Shown: positions 24,457-36,540, counted from the stretch's first letter. The stretch is 64,000 nt of DNA from Hypomyces perniciosus (GCA_008477525.1 SPDT01000005.1:4898001-4962000); one strand, 5' to 3'. Numbers and translations are program-made. Notes: a model not told the origin generated them from the letters alone.

Positions 24457-25606
24457 ATGGCTTCGTTCGGCGACAATCCACCGCCCGACTCTGGGCTATC
24501 CGAAATGCGCAACGAGGTCAAGAAGCCTAAGAAGAAGAAGGTCCTACTCATGGGCAAATCCGGCTCGGGCAAATCCAGCATGCGCAGCATCATCTTCAGC
24601 AACTACATTGCGCGCGACACTCGAAGACTGTGAGTCCTCCATGTCTACTTCCCCTTCCTCCTTGCCAGGTTTGATTGTTAATATCCCATGGGATTGGGCT
24701 TTGTGCAGAGGCGCCACCATTGATATTGATCTTTCGCACGTCAAGTTCCTCGGCAACCTCACCCTCAACCTCTGGGACTGCGGCGGCCAGGAGGCTTTTA
24801 TGGAAAACTACCTGTCTCAGCAGCGCGTCCACGTCTTCTCCAATGTCGGCGTCCTCATCTACGTCTTCGACATCGAGTCGCGCGACGTCGATCGCGATCT
24901 CGCCACCTATGTCTCCATCCTCTCCGCCTTGTTGCAGTACTCCCCAGCTGCGAAGATCTACATCCTCATCCACAAGATGGACCTCGTCGTGCCCAACGCC
25001 CGCGAGGCAGTCTACGATGAGCGCGTCCGTGTCGTCCGCCAAAAGACCGTCGAGTACGTCAACTCCGTAGGTGGGGATGTCAGCGCTGTGGATCTCACGC
25101 CCTTTGCTACCTCCATATGGGACCAGAGCTTGTACAAGGCGTGGGCTTCCATTATCCACGACTTGGTGCCGAACCTCGCCGTCATTGAGCGCAACCTGGC
25201 GAATCTCGGCATCGCCATTGAAGCTGAAGAACTGCTCCTTTTCGAGCGCACATCCTTCCTCGCCGTATCCTCCTGGACATCCCCTGAAGGTCTCCGCAAC
25301 CCCACGGAAGATCGCCTGGAGCGCATGTCCAACATCATGAAACATTTCAAGCAGAGCATCTCGCGCTTCACGGGAACCCCGCGAAACGCCGAGCAATTCA
25401 TCCGCATGGAGCACAAGGCCGGTATGCGCTTCAGTTTGTTTATCCTCAAGTTCACTACCAACACATACCTCATGGTTGTACTGCCACCGGGTGAGGCGCG
25501 GTTCAATACGGCAATGCTGAATTGTCAAATTGCGATTGAGCATTTCAAGTTCTTGGATGGACCAGCAACACAGACGACGTCTGCGGCGCCAACGGCTGCA
25601 GCATAA
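24457..25606 (+). CDS. GTR1: GTR1/RagA-type Ras-related GTPase of the TORC1 pathway
   Basis: Rag-family small GTPase. In yeast Gtr1 pairs with Gtr2 on the vacuole (EGO complex) and signals amino acid sufficiency to TORC1. Two exons (24457-24629, 24709-25606) give 356 aa. The P-loop GKSGSGKSS is at about residues 33-41, switch II WDCGGQ at about 80-85, and the nucleotide-specificity region reads HKMDLV. The C-terminal half (about residue 185 on) is the Rag roadblock-like dimerisation domain, including [14 protein letters not shown] and [10 protein letters not shown] basic KKPKKKK stretch precedes the P-loop. The Ala/Thr-rich C-terminus is short. Convergent with SHP1, 330 bases apart. Length fits fungal Gtr1. 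Confidence 0.95.
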
Positions 25607-25936
25607 GTAACGGGACATGGAGTGATGAATGATTAGAGCACTTTCAAAAGGGAATGTTTGGCGTTCAGGCGTGATGATACCGGTTTGCGTGGTGTATGTG
25701 GCGTTTAGAGAAGAACGGTACCACCGCATGGTGTTGCGATGAGTTTAGTCTCGCCACCAGGCCAAAGCGATACAGAGCGGGATGGATGGGTTTGGCCGAT
25801 TGACCAGCAATACAATTCTTTTGTTTGCAAGTTTAAAGCTGCTCTACTAATCTATGAGTCAGCTCTTCGCCCATTCGAGTGCCTAACAAAACAGCCTCGA
25901 CTATTCTCATGTGTATGCCCCGGCAAGCATTCCCTT
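25607..25936. other. Convergent 3' spacer between GTR1 and SHP1
   Basis: 330 bases between two stop codons facing each other. It should contain both 3' UTRs. No gene seen. Confidence 0.5.
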
Positions 25937-27293
25937 CTATGACCATTTCACAACCGCTGTTCCACCCTTCCTGAACTCTGCCATTTCTCCAAGAACCAAG
26001 CTTTTATCGGTATGCTCCTTGTTGGGGAAGGTCGTAGCCAGAACCCAGGACCGCGTGCGAGTTTCAGGTGAGGCACTCTCAATGAAGCCATACACCTGTC
26101 CAACCGTGTGGGTAGTGTTGAAACGCGCTGGCAGTCTCGTGCCATCGGGCATCTGGATTCGGATCAAGATGGTAGGCTGGGAGTTGTCAACACTCGGCGC
26201 GGGGCCGGAGGAAGATGACGAGGCCGCAGGAACAGAAGCAGGAGGAGCAGCTGTTGTAGTGGTTGATGTCCCAGCACCAGGTACCGGGCTACCCAGGCGA
26301 TGGCCAGAACCGCCGAAGGGCTTGTACTTCTTCGGCGATGGTTTGTAAGGGGTCTCGTGTTGATGGAGTTTTACATCAACCGATTGGTCCTGCTGGACAT
26401 TCATGAGATGCAGTGGAGCACGGCCTGATCTTATCATTTGCAGATCCATCTCGTTAGCCGGATCGTCGAAGCGGCGCAGCTCACCATCATCAATACTGAA
26501 TCCATCCTGCCAGATGTGGAGTACACGCTCCTCTGGGGGACCAGTCGGTCGCGCAGCAGCACCAAGGGGATCCGGGATGCTTCGGCTTTCAACGCCCTCT
26601 CCGCCCAGTGTTACACCAGTACCACGGAAATGGGACGGGCCAGAAGGTCCAGCGTCTGAGCCGGCATCGGGGCCACCCCGCGCGGCATTCCTACGTACTG
26701 TCAGAAACTCTTCAACCACGCACAGATTTAGTGGGGGTGCTTACGCCTTTGCTTTGGCCATTATATCGTTGATTATCTTCCTCGGGCCGCCATCTTGGTT
26801 GGGGTCTTGGACAGCAAGACCAGACTTCTCACCACCTGCGAACAGGTTCCCACGACCATCGCTATCATCGTCATCGTCATAGTCATCGTCGTCGTCGTCG
26901 TCATCGTTGTGGTGCGACCCTCCTCCCCCAATAGATCCCAAGGTAGCAATACCTTTCTTCTTCTGGTTGCGAGAGGCACTGAACTCCTCCCTAGGTGCCG
27001 GGCGACCATCGACAGTGCGGGGTCCGTCGTAAGGCGGTAACGTGCCAGCGGCAGCCTGTTGTCTGCGAGTTTCGAGGTCTCTCTCGTCATCGTCTTGGAA
27101 GAATGAGTTGCACGCTGAGGCCATATCCCAGCCGTTTGCTTCGAGATAGTGAGTAGCCTGAACCAGGTATATTAGCGCCGGCCTGAAAATTCTCTTCTCG
27201 CGATAATGAAGCGCGTACGACTTCTGGTGAGACGCCGCTCATGGTGCAAAAGCTGCGGACCAGGGCATCGTGGTCTTCAGTGGCGCCCGCCAT
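25937..27293 (-). CDS. SHP1: SHP1/p47-type UBX-domain Cdc48 cofactor
   Basis: Cofactor that recruits Cdc48/p97 to ubiquitinated substrates and membrane fusion sites. Three exons from 27293 to 25937. An N-terminal UBA-like domain (MAGATEDHDALVRSFCTMSG, then THYLEANGWDMASACNSFFQ after intron 1, 27158-27218) is followed by an acidic Asp run encoded by GAT/GAC triplets, about 26865-26905. Then comes a SEP domain (VLHIWQDGFSIDDGELRRFD to LHLMNVQQDQSVDVKL) and a C-terminal UBX domain (ILIRIQMPDGTRLPARFNTT ... LATTFPNKEHTDKSL). Intron 2 lies near 26690-26742. UBA-SEP-UBX order and size match fungal Shp1. Starts 396 bases from the divergent MIM1 gene. Confidence 0.93.
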
Positions 27294-27689
27294 GGTGTGC
27301 AGGCTGTGTAGAGAATGGGAGATGGGAGTGCGACGTTTGCGAATCAGAAGTAGAAGAGAAAGATAGTAAGTAGTGGCGCGAGGAGGGTGTATCTCAGATG
27401 ACTAAAAACCAAAGCTCGATTTTCGAGAGTAATCGATTTTGATTGTTGATTGTTTATGATTTGCTCAAGGCAGCGGCTTCGTTCGTCATGAGCTTCCTTG
27501 AGCTTCAGCGATGTCACCCCACCGGAACAGCGATCCACCGACACCGATGTCATGATTACATAATTCAATATTCATAGATGCCGAGCGACTGTCGGCATCA
27601 GCTTGAGCACCGCGCGAAGCCTCCAGGACCACAGCACATTCACAAACGGCACCCGGAAATAAATAGAATTTCTGGGACTAATCGCGACG
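27294..27689. promoter_or_regulatory. Bidirectional promoter region SHP1/MIM1
   Basis: 396 bases between divergently transcribed start codons, so both promoters must lie here. No TATA box is clear on either side. No other gene seen. Confidence 0.5.
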
Positions 27690-28169
27690 ATGTCTGTGGA
27701 AGATCTGGGCAACCATCTAGCCGAGTCCGGCATCACGATGCACTCGGACAGCGAGCAGTACTCGCCAGGCGACGATGTGTCGAGCTCGCCGTCCTCATCG
27801 AATTCGCCCGTCATCCTCTACAGGCCGCCAACGGTATGGACGTTAATACGGAGTGCTGCGATAAACTTGGTCTTGCCATTTATTAACGGCATGATGTTGG
27901 GATTTGGAGAGTTGTTCGCCCACGAGGCAGCGTTTAGATTAGGATGGGGTGGCACAAAGGTGAGCTCGGCGACATGTTGGACTCCACATTCATTGTCTGA
28001 ACTGGAGGATGGAGTAGCCCAGTAGCTCACTCTTTTGTTCACTTCAGCATGCGTTTGAAACCTATGCTTCGGAGAAGCACAACGCTAACAGCCATAGGTC
28101 TTCCCGGTATCGCGGCGGCGAGCCTATCCGATCGGACCTGGCGTCGAGGCCCGCGAACGACGGTATTGA
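27690..28169 (+). CDS. MIM1: MIM1/TOM13, mitochondrial outer-membrane import factor
   Basis: Small outer-membrane protein of the MIM complex, which inserts alpha-helical proteins and helps assemble the TOM complex. Two exons (27690-27959, 28098-28169) give 113 aa. An acidic/serine-rich cytosolic N-terminus precedes the diagnostic segment LVLPFINGMMLGFGELFAHE, followed by AFRLGWGGTK. The segment contains the GxxxG-type helix of Mim1. Exon 2 gives VFPVSRRRAYPIGPGVEARE, a basic tail typical of fungal Mim1. The stop TGA is at 28167-28169. Upstream neighbour SHP1 is divergent. Confidence 0.9.
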
Positions 28170-28653
28170 ACGGCGACGAGCGTTTGAAAGGAGATGGGGA
28201 AATTGTGTTTGATACGAGACGGGAGTCTTGCGCAGGGTCGTTGAGTTGAAAGAGACTCATCGCAAAGGCTCATTCTTGCTGTCCTCGGTTCTACATCTAC
28301 ATGCAGTCGGGGTGGCTCTGAGGGGCGAGGACAGCGGAGCTATGATAGCATCACGATGTACAACGAGACAAGCGCAACTGCGATATCTGTTGTATAGATC
28401 ATATGAAAGGCCGATCTATAGAGTCGCCTATCTGAATTATTGCATATGTCATCACTCAATGTTCAGTTCCCATCTTGTTCTTTCGGCCTCTCACAGAGTA
28501 ACGAAGCTCGCTCCCGCTAAGTGAGCTAGGCCGCGGTCTGCCGCTCAACGTCGTGGGGTAAGTCCGGAGTTTACCCGTCGCATCCAAAAAATTACCCAGA
28601 ACATGCCATCCCGCGCACTCTTTTTGATCCCATATCCATTAAACGCCGCCGTG
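28170..28653. other. Intergenic region MIM1-OXA1
   Basis: Holds the MIM1 3' end and OXA1 promoter. Short frames here have no motif. No other gene seen. Confidence 0.5.
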
Positions 28654-30243
28654 ATGCTTCCAAGCAGAGGAATTGCGCGCTCCCTCCCCTCTACGGGAGC
28701 CTGGAGGCAATCACCAAACCGATTGGTGGTGCGGCACTCTAAATCCCTGTGCGCTGCAGGTCCGAAATGCTAACGCTTGAGGCAGAATCTCTCCAGCAGA
28801 AAATTAAGCACTGGACGGCAACTCGGGTCCTCGCTGCGAAGCATCGGCGGTGGTTTGACGACGAGCTCTCCGTTTAGAACAAGATATGCGGCCGCACCGA
28901 TTGCGATAGGGGGTGTGTCCTCGTCGAGGTCCTTGTCACTATGGGGATGGGGATCAAGCAAGACGAGCACTCCCACCGAAGAGTCCACCGCAACACCACA
29001 GTCCGCAAGTGAGCCTGTCCAAACACCGGCAGAGCTGCCCTCAGAAGCAATCGCTACCCCGTCCGATGCTGTCGCTTCTGCCGCTTCCCCCGCAACCGAG
29101 CCCGTTGTCGCTGCCACCGAGGTCGATCTCTCCGCCATATCGGAGCTCATCAGCGGCCAGGACATTCTCAACATGCCTGAGGATATCGGCTACTTACATG
29201 CCATTGGTCTCGACTACGGCTGGGGATTTACGTCTACCATGCAATGGGCTCTCGAGCACGTCCACGTCTGGTCAGGTCTAGGCTGGGGCGCCTCCATCAT
29301 GGCCACAGCCGTCCTCCTCCGAGCTCTCATGTTCTACCCCCAAGTTCAGAGCCTCAAATTCAACGCCATCATGCAGGAGATGAAGAAGGATCCGCGTTCC
29401 CAGGAGGCCATGAAGCTTGTCCAGCAAGGCTTCCAGGAGGGCGACATGGAGAAGCGCCAAAAGGGCCAGATTTTGAACAAGCTGCTGAGACAGGAGCATG
29501 GCGTGAGCAACTGGGGTATTATGTGGTCGCTTGCGCAGATTCCCTTTACCTTTGGTCTGTTCCGAATTGTCAGCGGCATGGTACACATTCCCCTGCCTTC
29601 ACTCGAGACGGCTGGCTTTCTCTGGTTCACCGATCTGACTGCCACGGATCCATACTTCATCCTTCCCGCAGCGGGCACAGCTCTCATGATGGGCTCACTC
29701 CTGGTGAGTCAACCACTTCACACATACACCAAGATTGAATTCGCTAACCCCTTACAGATCAACTCTAAGCATACTCCTCCCCAGCAGAAGAAAATGATGA
29801 AGCCAATGATGTACATCTTCGGCACCGTCGGCTTCGTCGGCACAACATTCCTCTCCGCAGCCGTCAACCTCATGACCGTCGCCCTCGGCGGCGCAACCTT
29901 CCTCACCGCTTTCATCCTCAACATCGCCTCCGTCCGCCGCGCCATCGGCCTCTCCGTCGGCCCTCCAGTCGACACTGCCGCCTCCCAGAAGCCTCAGTAC
30001 GAAGCACCCCGTGCCGCTGCTGCAACCGCAGAAGTAGCCAGTCTGAGAGAGCGTCTGACCAGCAGCCTTGATGACATGAAGAAGGGCGTATCAGAATCCG
30101 TGTCCAATTACACCGGCACCTACTCTGGCACGGAGCAGGAGAAGGCAGAGAAGAAGCGCAGGGAGATGCTCCGCAAGTTAGAGAGCATGCGCAAGCAGCA
30201 GGAGCGTGAGGAGTTTGAGAAGAAGTACAAGGGTAAGAACTGA
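28654..30243 (+). CDS. OXA1: OXA1, mitochondrial inner-membrane insertase
   Basis: YidC/Oxa1 family protein inserting mitochondrially encoded and some imported proteins into the inner membrane. The ATG at 28654 opens a basic presequence (MLPSRGIARSLPSTGAWRQS). An in-frame TAA would stop it, but a 60-nt intron (about 28717-28776, ending CTAAC...GGCAG) joins it in frame to NLSSRKLSTGRQLGSSLRS. The five-helix core follows: VHVWSGLGWGASIMATAVLL, then the matrix loop FNAIMQEMKKDPRSQEAMK, NWGIMWSLAQIPFTFGLFRI and ALMMGSLL. A 54-nt consensus intron (about 29704-29757) is open in frame, so it can be mistaken for coding. PMMYIFGTVGFVGTTFLSAA and a charged C-terminal coiled coil (EQEKAEKKRREMLRKLESMR), the ribosome-binding tail, complete the protein. 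Confidence 0.93.
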
Positions 30244-30741
30244 AGCCACCGCCTCTACCCAACAACGAAGAAAAAATAAAGAAAAAAGAAAAAAGTCTTG
30301 TATAACCTGCAATGTGTAAAATGTTACATGTATGGGCTAGCGGCGGAAGAGAGAGTGAGAAAAGACTTTGTACAATAGAACTCAATGAGCGGATCTCTCC
30401 CCATGATTGTTTGTCCTTTTGACGACTGGAGAATCTCTCTACATGAGCTATGGTAATAGACGGGGCACACAAACTCCCAACATGAAACTGCAATGAATTA
30501 AAGACGATATTATCTAGCAAAAAATTTCATCATTATCAACAACATAGGGTAAATATAATGTCCGTGGTAAGAAGAGCCAAAGACGTTCGAACCATATATT
30601 GGTTTTGTTATCAAGAAGCTGCCCAATGCCTGAATTTTTTACGTCCTCATTGTACGAATTATGGTATGATGAAATGCTCACTCGCGCCCTGAAACCTGCA
30701 ATCCGAATCAACGAAGAAAAAAAGCCCAAATGTTTGGTTCA
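30244..30741. other. Convergent 3' spacer between OXA1 and URC4
   Basis: 498 bases between facing stop codons. An A-rich stretch directly after the OXA1 stop (GAAAAAATAAAGAAAAAAG) fits a polyadenylation region. No gene seen. Confidence 0.5.
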
Positions 30742-32643
30742 TTAAAACACAGTTCCGTCACTGTCAATCAGAATCGGCGGCTCCTTGGTATTTGGCCGAT
30801 TAATCTCGGCAATCTCGCGACCTCCCTATGCCAATTGTTAGATTCAATGCGCTCTAGGACTGCGAGGAATACAAGAAAGGGGACTCACCTTCCAGCTGCC
30901 AGCCTCTAGGAGCTGGGCCAACGTCATTTCATTACCAGCCAGCTCCGTCTTCAACACCTTGTTCACCTCCTCGCACAGCTTGTCGAGGAGGCCAACAGTT
31001 ACACCCCGCCACTCCACTACAACATCGTCTGAGGGCTCAAACATGGGGGCAACCTCGTTGGCTCTGGTACCCGTCCGCCTGCACCAATCGGTGTAGTTTG
31101 CCAGTCCACGATCCATTTCTTCAGGCTTGAGGGTCAGGACACCAAGGTCAACAAAGAGGCCACCGTTGCGGTACTCAGGCAGGCCAGTCAGCAATTCGGT
31201 ACCGGCAAAATGCATGTTTAGCAGAGATTGCATGGGCTGCATGAGCGAATACGTGAGCCACTGTGTCAGTTTGTGGAAAGGCAGGATGGATTCCCAGGAG
31301 TTGGATCCAGACTTGGGCATGGCCTGGCAAGGCCAAGCATCGCCGAGGGAGACACCGTTGATGGCCGTCCGAGAGGGAGGCCAGATAGGACCAAGGCCGT
31401 TCATGAGAACGTTCCAGAGGACTGGCAGAGGCACAATGAGAATTGATGAGGCTTGCGTCGAGGGGTGAGACAGTAAGTGGTCTATAAAAATTGTCAGCTT
31501 GCATGCACTCGACGTCACCTGGAAGGTTATAACCGGGCCATACCAATCATGTTACCAGGACGGCCATCAGCACCAAAGTACTCAGTGTTGTCTTCCAGCG
31601 CATTTCCCAGTCTGATCAGGAGCTCAGTGCGGCCTTCGAGGCCTGCTAAAATATTCTTAGGACCAGCCTGCATGCCAGCAGCGATCTTGTCGACAGTCAG
31701 ATCTTTCAACCCCACCTTGTCGACCCGGTGCTTATTGTTGGGGTCCCCTGAGAACAGTCCCTTGGAAGCAGCGTATGTTAGCAGATGAAACCCGCACCAA
31801 TATGCTTCCTATAGAACTCACTGTTTTGTACATCTCCAGACTAGCAATGGCCAAGCCCTCGGAGCGTCTGTAAATCTTTCCGTTCTCAGTGCTCTTGTAG
31901 CTCCATTGGGTCCCCGCGCCAGCATCCAGCAGCACACTGATGAGGAAGAGATCGATTAGTCTCCGGCATCGTTCTGTGTTATCAATGCTCTCGGGCCAGC
32001 TTTCTTGGAGCTCGGCAACACGATCACGACCGCCGACGCAAAAGTGCTGATATCGACCGTGGCCAGGAATGCCAGTGAAGGGGGCTTCGTAGTCTCGCTA
32101 TCAGGCATTGTGAGCTTGCAGTCCAGTCAGGCAGTGAAGGGTAAGGGTGTGTGCATAATAATAGATAGCGGAACAGTGTTGCGATGGCTCCCAAACGGTG
32201 TGAAATCGGATCGAGCAGCAATACGACGTCATTGGTGTCACCGTCTGGTCTTGTTTCGATGTCTCTGTTTCCCACCATGAGCTCCAGTGACGTACCTTGA
32301 TCAACCCCGCGACAAAGGTCGTGACGTCGGACAGCTTGTGCAAATCGACATCAAAGTGGTTCAGCTTGTTGTTGATGGCCTTTTCCATGATGACCTTTGA
32401 TCTGTCGCGGACGGCTCCCAAGCTACGCAGATAGCCCGCAGGGTCCAGCTGCGGATCCGGCGGGCGAGGCAGGTCGATCTTGGGTATCTTGACGGAGGCC
32501 ATTGGTGATAGCGGGGTAGCGGGCGTCAGAATGCTGCCAGCAGAGGTGCGGTTGTTGGAGGAGTTGAAGCTGGTCGTAGACTGAGAGTTTGTGAGGGGCG
32601 AGTCGGCCTTGGGCGGCTTTTGTTTGCGGGAGAAGAGACCCAT
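30742..32643 (-). CDS. URC4: URC4/Urg3-type uracil catabolism protein (DUF1688)
   Basis: Member of the DUF1688 family; in yeasts Urc4 is needed for the URC pathway that uses uracil as nitrogen source, biochemical step unclear. Start at 32643 (MGLFSRKQKPPKADSPLTNS), then DPAGYLRSLGAVRDRSKVIM. Exon 1 ends near 32296. Exon 2 starts at 32097 with RDYEAPFTGIPGHGRYQHFC and runs into GGRDRVAEL and DAGAGTQWSYKS. Later exons give GLFSGDPNNKHRVDKVGL, then SRTAINGVSLGDAWPCQAMP and FHKLTQWLTYSLMQPM. The last exon, KGGREIAEINRPNTKEPPIL, ends in SDGTVF at 30742. About five introns. All frames join, so the gene looks intact. No other URC gene is visible nearby. Confidence 0.88.
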
Positions 32644-32894
32644 GGCTGGAGCTGGGGAGAGCTGGGCGAAGCTTTGGGTCTTGGAGCTTAGGCCGGGGCT
32701 CGCGGAGCTTTCGTCTGGTTGGCTGAAACCTTGGATGAGAATCGGCGGGCTCGAAAGATGGTTGGGAGGGAGTGAGGGGCGGCAGAGCAGAGCCCGGAGG
32801 GCGGCGATGCGCGAGCAGCTGGGCGACAGAGTCGCAGTTACGTATAAGATTTGCTGCTGCCAGATGGCCAGCTTCTACTGGGCGAGGCCTTGGA

Positions 32895-32920
32895 CTGCTG
32901 CTGCTGCTGCTGCTGCTGCT
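32895..32920. repeat. CTG/CAG microsatellite upstream of URC4
   Basis: About eight and a half CTG units on the + strand, CAG on the URC4 sense strand, roughly 250 bases upstream of the URC4 ATG. It probably lies in the 5' leader or promoter. Length variation between strains is likely. Confidence 0.85.
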
Positions 32921-33980
32921 CACTGCTTTGTGGAGATGTCGTTGCGCTTTCGAGGGGGATCGACATGAAGGAGAAAAGAGAGAAGAGGAGGGATGGGTTT
33001 GGGTGCAAGATTTTGGGTCTCGTCCACTTTGATTAATTTGGGGAGAGCTGTAGATAATAGCAGCAGCAGTACTCCCGTAGTCACAGTGGTACTCCGTAGT
33101 GGTGGTAGTGGTAGTGTAGTGTAGTGGTGGTAGTGGCAGTGGTGGCAGCACTATAGATAGTCAGCAGCCCGGCTCCCCGATTAGGAGACCAATTTAATAT
33201 TGGCTTCAACCCGCCATCCAACTGCCGCCAACAGCAATAGCGAAGGGGGACGCGAGAATCAGAATCAGCGGCTTTTCAGAGACAATGTGCCAGCAAATTC
33301 CCCAAAGAAAACGGCGGCTTCCAGCTCCAGGCCGCGGTGCTGTAGCCTGACAGGGGTTCACCGTTGGCTAACTCGTGGGGAGCCAAATTAGCCAACCATC
33401 TCACTGCTCAGTGGCTCGATTATTGAGACAACCTGCTGCGAGAGCCACTCTGGCTCGGCGGCTGGTCTGCTGTGGTTGGTGGACTTGCCCTTGGGCTCCG
33501 TAAGGTACGGGGAGTAGTATTATTAGTGTGTATGTACAACTGTTTTCTGTCAACGGCGCGCCAGGGGGTCGTTGGATGCAGATGAGGAGGATGATGATAG
33601 TATTAGTAAGGTAGTATGTGTTGCAGTGTTAAGGGACAAGTAGTGGTCCCGCAGTGATCCGTGATCCGTAATCCCAGTGCTCGCTCTACTGGAGCTTGGC
33701 TGCCCAAGCGCCTGGTGGTCGCTCTCGGGGGCCGAGTCGCAGGCGAGGTATCTACCGATTGGCGATTGCGTGGCGATCAATGAGACGGAGGGGAGGGCCA
33801 GAGGATGGACAGGCGAGAACAGAGGCATGCGACTCTCGCGAGTCAGTATCGTCCTTGTAGCGCTCGTAATAGGAGTACTTCGTAGATGAGGCGTTGAGGA
33901 ATTGGAGAAGAAAAGACGTGAGAGACGGATGTTTAATTACATGGAGCTTCAATCTGTATGTACAAGTACCTTACAATACC

Positions 33981-34052
33981 TACTACTACGAAGTACTACT
34001 ACTACTACTACTACTATTACTACTACTCCGTACTATTATTATTATTATTATT
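33981..34052. repeat. Compound TAC/ATT trinucleotide repeat
   Basis: Runs of TAC/CTA triplets pass into an ATT run. Copies of TACGAAGTA (33987) and TACTCCGTA (34024) are embedded, so the dispersed 9-mers here grade into the triplet array. Confidence 0.8.
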
Positions 34053-35344
34053 TGCCGAAGAAAAGAAACAAAGAGCGAGCCCCGGACCCCTGTCTCGCCG
34101 TCCTGCAGGTACGGATGCATCTCCGGGATATTGATACTAATATGTACTACTACTAGTACTACGAGTATTGACTGACATCGATGGAATAATTAGGATGCGG
34201 AGTCCGGAGCTTTGAATAATAAGTCCATATCCATATCGTCTTTCTTGGCCGTGTCGAGATATTCCGCCTATGAGTTGTCATATTGCAGTATAGCCATGCA
34301 ATGCGCCGCCAGAACCTTGATAAGAGCTTCAAACATTTGTACCTTGTACGCGTATCCTTCCACAGAGTACAGAATAATACAGATGCTAGTAGTAGTATTA
34401 ATACTTGTGTGCTACCTACCTTAATATTCAACCTTTACTACTACTCGTAGGTAGTAATTATTAGCCTCTCCTCCAAACGCCCGTGAACACACGCCATGAC
34501 AGCCCCAGATGCCAGACCTTCAGCCGCTCGCTCTCGCACGGGAAACGGCAAGCCCCCAAGGTGGAATTCTCGCAGCCCGACATGTCAGTTTTTGCCCCCT
34601 GGCCTCAAGCAAATTCCAGGGACCGGCAACACCATCCGAACTGCTAGTTGCGAGACGGCGTTGTAGCTTGCAGCCTCGCACGTGGGTTCCGGGCTGAGAT
34701 CTCTCCCGCGTCCGCTGTGAGACTCAGGGACGTGAAACCGACGAATGCTTTTGATGGATGGTTCAATTATAGATGTATGTGCTCTGTACGACATAGATCA
34801 TATACTACTCGTGGTAGTAACAATACTGGCTCGCGGTGCTAAAAGGGGAACGCCGTGGAAAAAGGAGGAGGCCAATATTTCGAGAGGAAAAACACGAGAT
34901 AGCGCAACCATCTTTTTATTAGTTTTCATCCAAGCTTCATTCATCCAACGCCACCACCGTCGCTCTACTCTCTCAAGGGTGGAAATAGTTGGGGATTCCT
35001 TGCATGTGATAGTCTGGCGTTACTTGTTGGGAGACAGGATGTCAGGAGGTGGGATAGTAATGCAGCAGCACCCAGCAGAAACAACCAGCGGCACCCAGAA
35101 GCAATACAGCTTTAAAGGGCAGATTTCAATTGCTGCCCAGTTCAAGGGAAACAAGTAAGGCAGTTTCCTTTTTTTCTTTCACCTCCTTTTATGTCTATCT
35201 CTATTATCCTTTTTATCTTCCTGCCTACTCCGTACTCGAGCCTTGGTATCTCACCGAGAAACGGGCGGGAACATATTTAGCCGAGACATCTCAATGTGAT
35301 GACCAATGGAACATACTCCGTACCTGAATCTTAAATAGATATAC

Positions 35345-35367
35345 TACTCCGTACGGAGTACTCCGTA
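35345..35367. repeat. Triple overlapping copy of the TACGGAGTA motif
   Basis: Three 9-mers in alternating orientation overlap by two bases (starts 35345, 35352, 35359). Bases 35345-35360 are a perfect 16-bp palindrome, TACTCCGTACGGAGTA, and so are bases 35352-35367, TACGGAGTACTCCGTA. No gene within 1 kb. Confidence 0.9.
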
Positions 35368-36540
35368 TGCTTCTCGACTTCGAGAGTTAATACTTGGGGG
35401 TACCTTCACAAATTGCTTTTTTTTTTCTCGGCTAGGGCGGCTCTAAGTAGTATGATGATGCCCTCATTTTGGGACTTAGTCTAATACCGGCCAGACCAGC
35501 GCGTCATCTTATGGCCTTGCCATGCCACTCTAGAATGGGTCAAGGGAGCTCTATCACCAAGGGGGACTTTCAATCGATAACTTTTAGTCTTGAAGGCCCA
35601 GACTTTGGCTTGGCTGCCGCGGATATTGTGACCCTACCAGGGGGGAATATCTTGATTCTCCTACTAGCATTCTTGGCGAAACGCGGTCTTTTGGTTGCGA
35701 CAAGGGGAGTCTTGCGACATCGTGGGAAGATACACAGAAGCTGTCATTAGCTGTCAGAAACAGTACGAATCATGGGTCGTTAACAAAAGGGACAGTGGTG
35801 TCATGTTTCACAAAAATATAAGTGCCACCATCACGGGCCTAGCAGATGACTTTTGTCTTCAAGTCCGACACCAATATGGTACGTAGTACGACTGAGTTCA
35901 AATAAAACAAGGGCAGAAACTTCTCATCTATCTGAGGGCTAGTGTCTTGCCCGTATTTCACATTATCTTATTATTAAGGAACATCCATTGACCCTTGTTT
36001 CGCTCGCTAGGTTGTCTCGAGAGAGCTTTGCGCAACGCAAACTTCAAACTTGTGTCGCCTACCCTATCTTCCTGCCTATGCTCCCCCATTCGTGGATTGC
36101 TGACGGAAAACAGCCATCTGTTGAACAGATACTATGGCCAATGATCTCCATTGGATTGGTTTTCTATTTGACTATGGATATCGGTGTTAAATATACTTTT
36201 GTATGATGCATCGGTTGAGTTTAAACGTTGACGATGTCAAGCCATGGTATAAACTTCAACCACTATGGAATGCTCATGGAGTACTCCGTATAAACACAAC
36301 GATACCTACTGAGGCAACAAAGCCTTGGTTTTTTTCCTCTTTAAAAATTCCATTTGAATGTAGTGCTCATGCACAAAACCCCTAGGAACTCCAGCGTTGC
36401 CATCACCTTCATTCCGTCCGTTAGTGGTGAGACATCGCATTCTTAAGACGGTCTATTAATGACACGAACCTTCACTCATCTTGTCTTCGATTTTTTCCTG
36501 CCGTCAATCAACCTCAAAAAAGGACAGAGAATCAATGACC

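Larger units (their letters stand above)
32644..36534. other. Gene-free, microsatellite-rich region upstream of URC4
   Basis: No supported gene in 3.9 kb. Simple repeats: a CTG/CAG run at 32895-32920 in the URC4 leader or promoter, GTGGTAGTG-type tracts at about 33097-33150, and TAC/CTA triplets with an ATT run at 33981-34052. The dispersed 9-mer occurs at 33090, 34024, 35226, 35314, 35345, 35352, 35359 and 36282, and the TACGAAGTA form at 33876 and 33987. The antisense frame 32423-33151 is low-complexity and not called. Confidence 0.65.

Noticed and set aside
24596..25729. 377-codon frame antisense to GTR1
   Set aside because: Mirror of the GTR1 exon, caused by its strong third-position C/G bias. 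The encoded protein has no recognised motif.
27844..27852. TACGGAGTG in the MIM1 exon as a motif copy
   Set aside because: The last base differs from the 9-mer, and single-mismatch words are expected by chance. Not counted.
28777..28782. OXA1 starting at TTG 28777
   Set aside because: An ATG at 28654 with a mitochondrial-type presequence joins in frame through a 60-nt intron with a good branch site.
32423..33151. 242-codon minus-strand frame upstream of URC4
   Set aside because: Low-complexity Ser/Pro/Thr sequence from CAG and GTG microsatellites that overlaps the start of URC4 in another frame.
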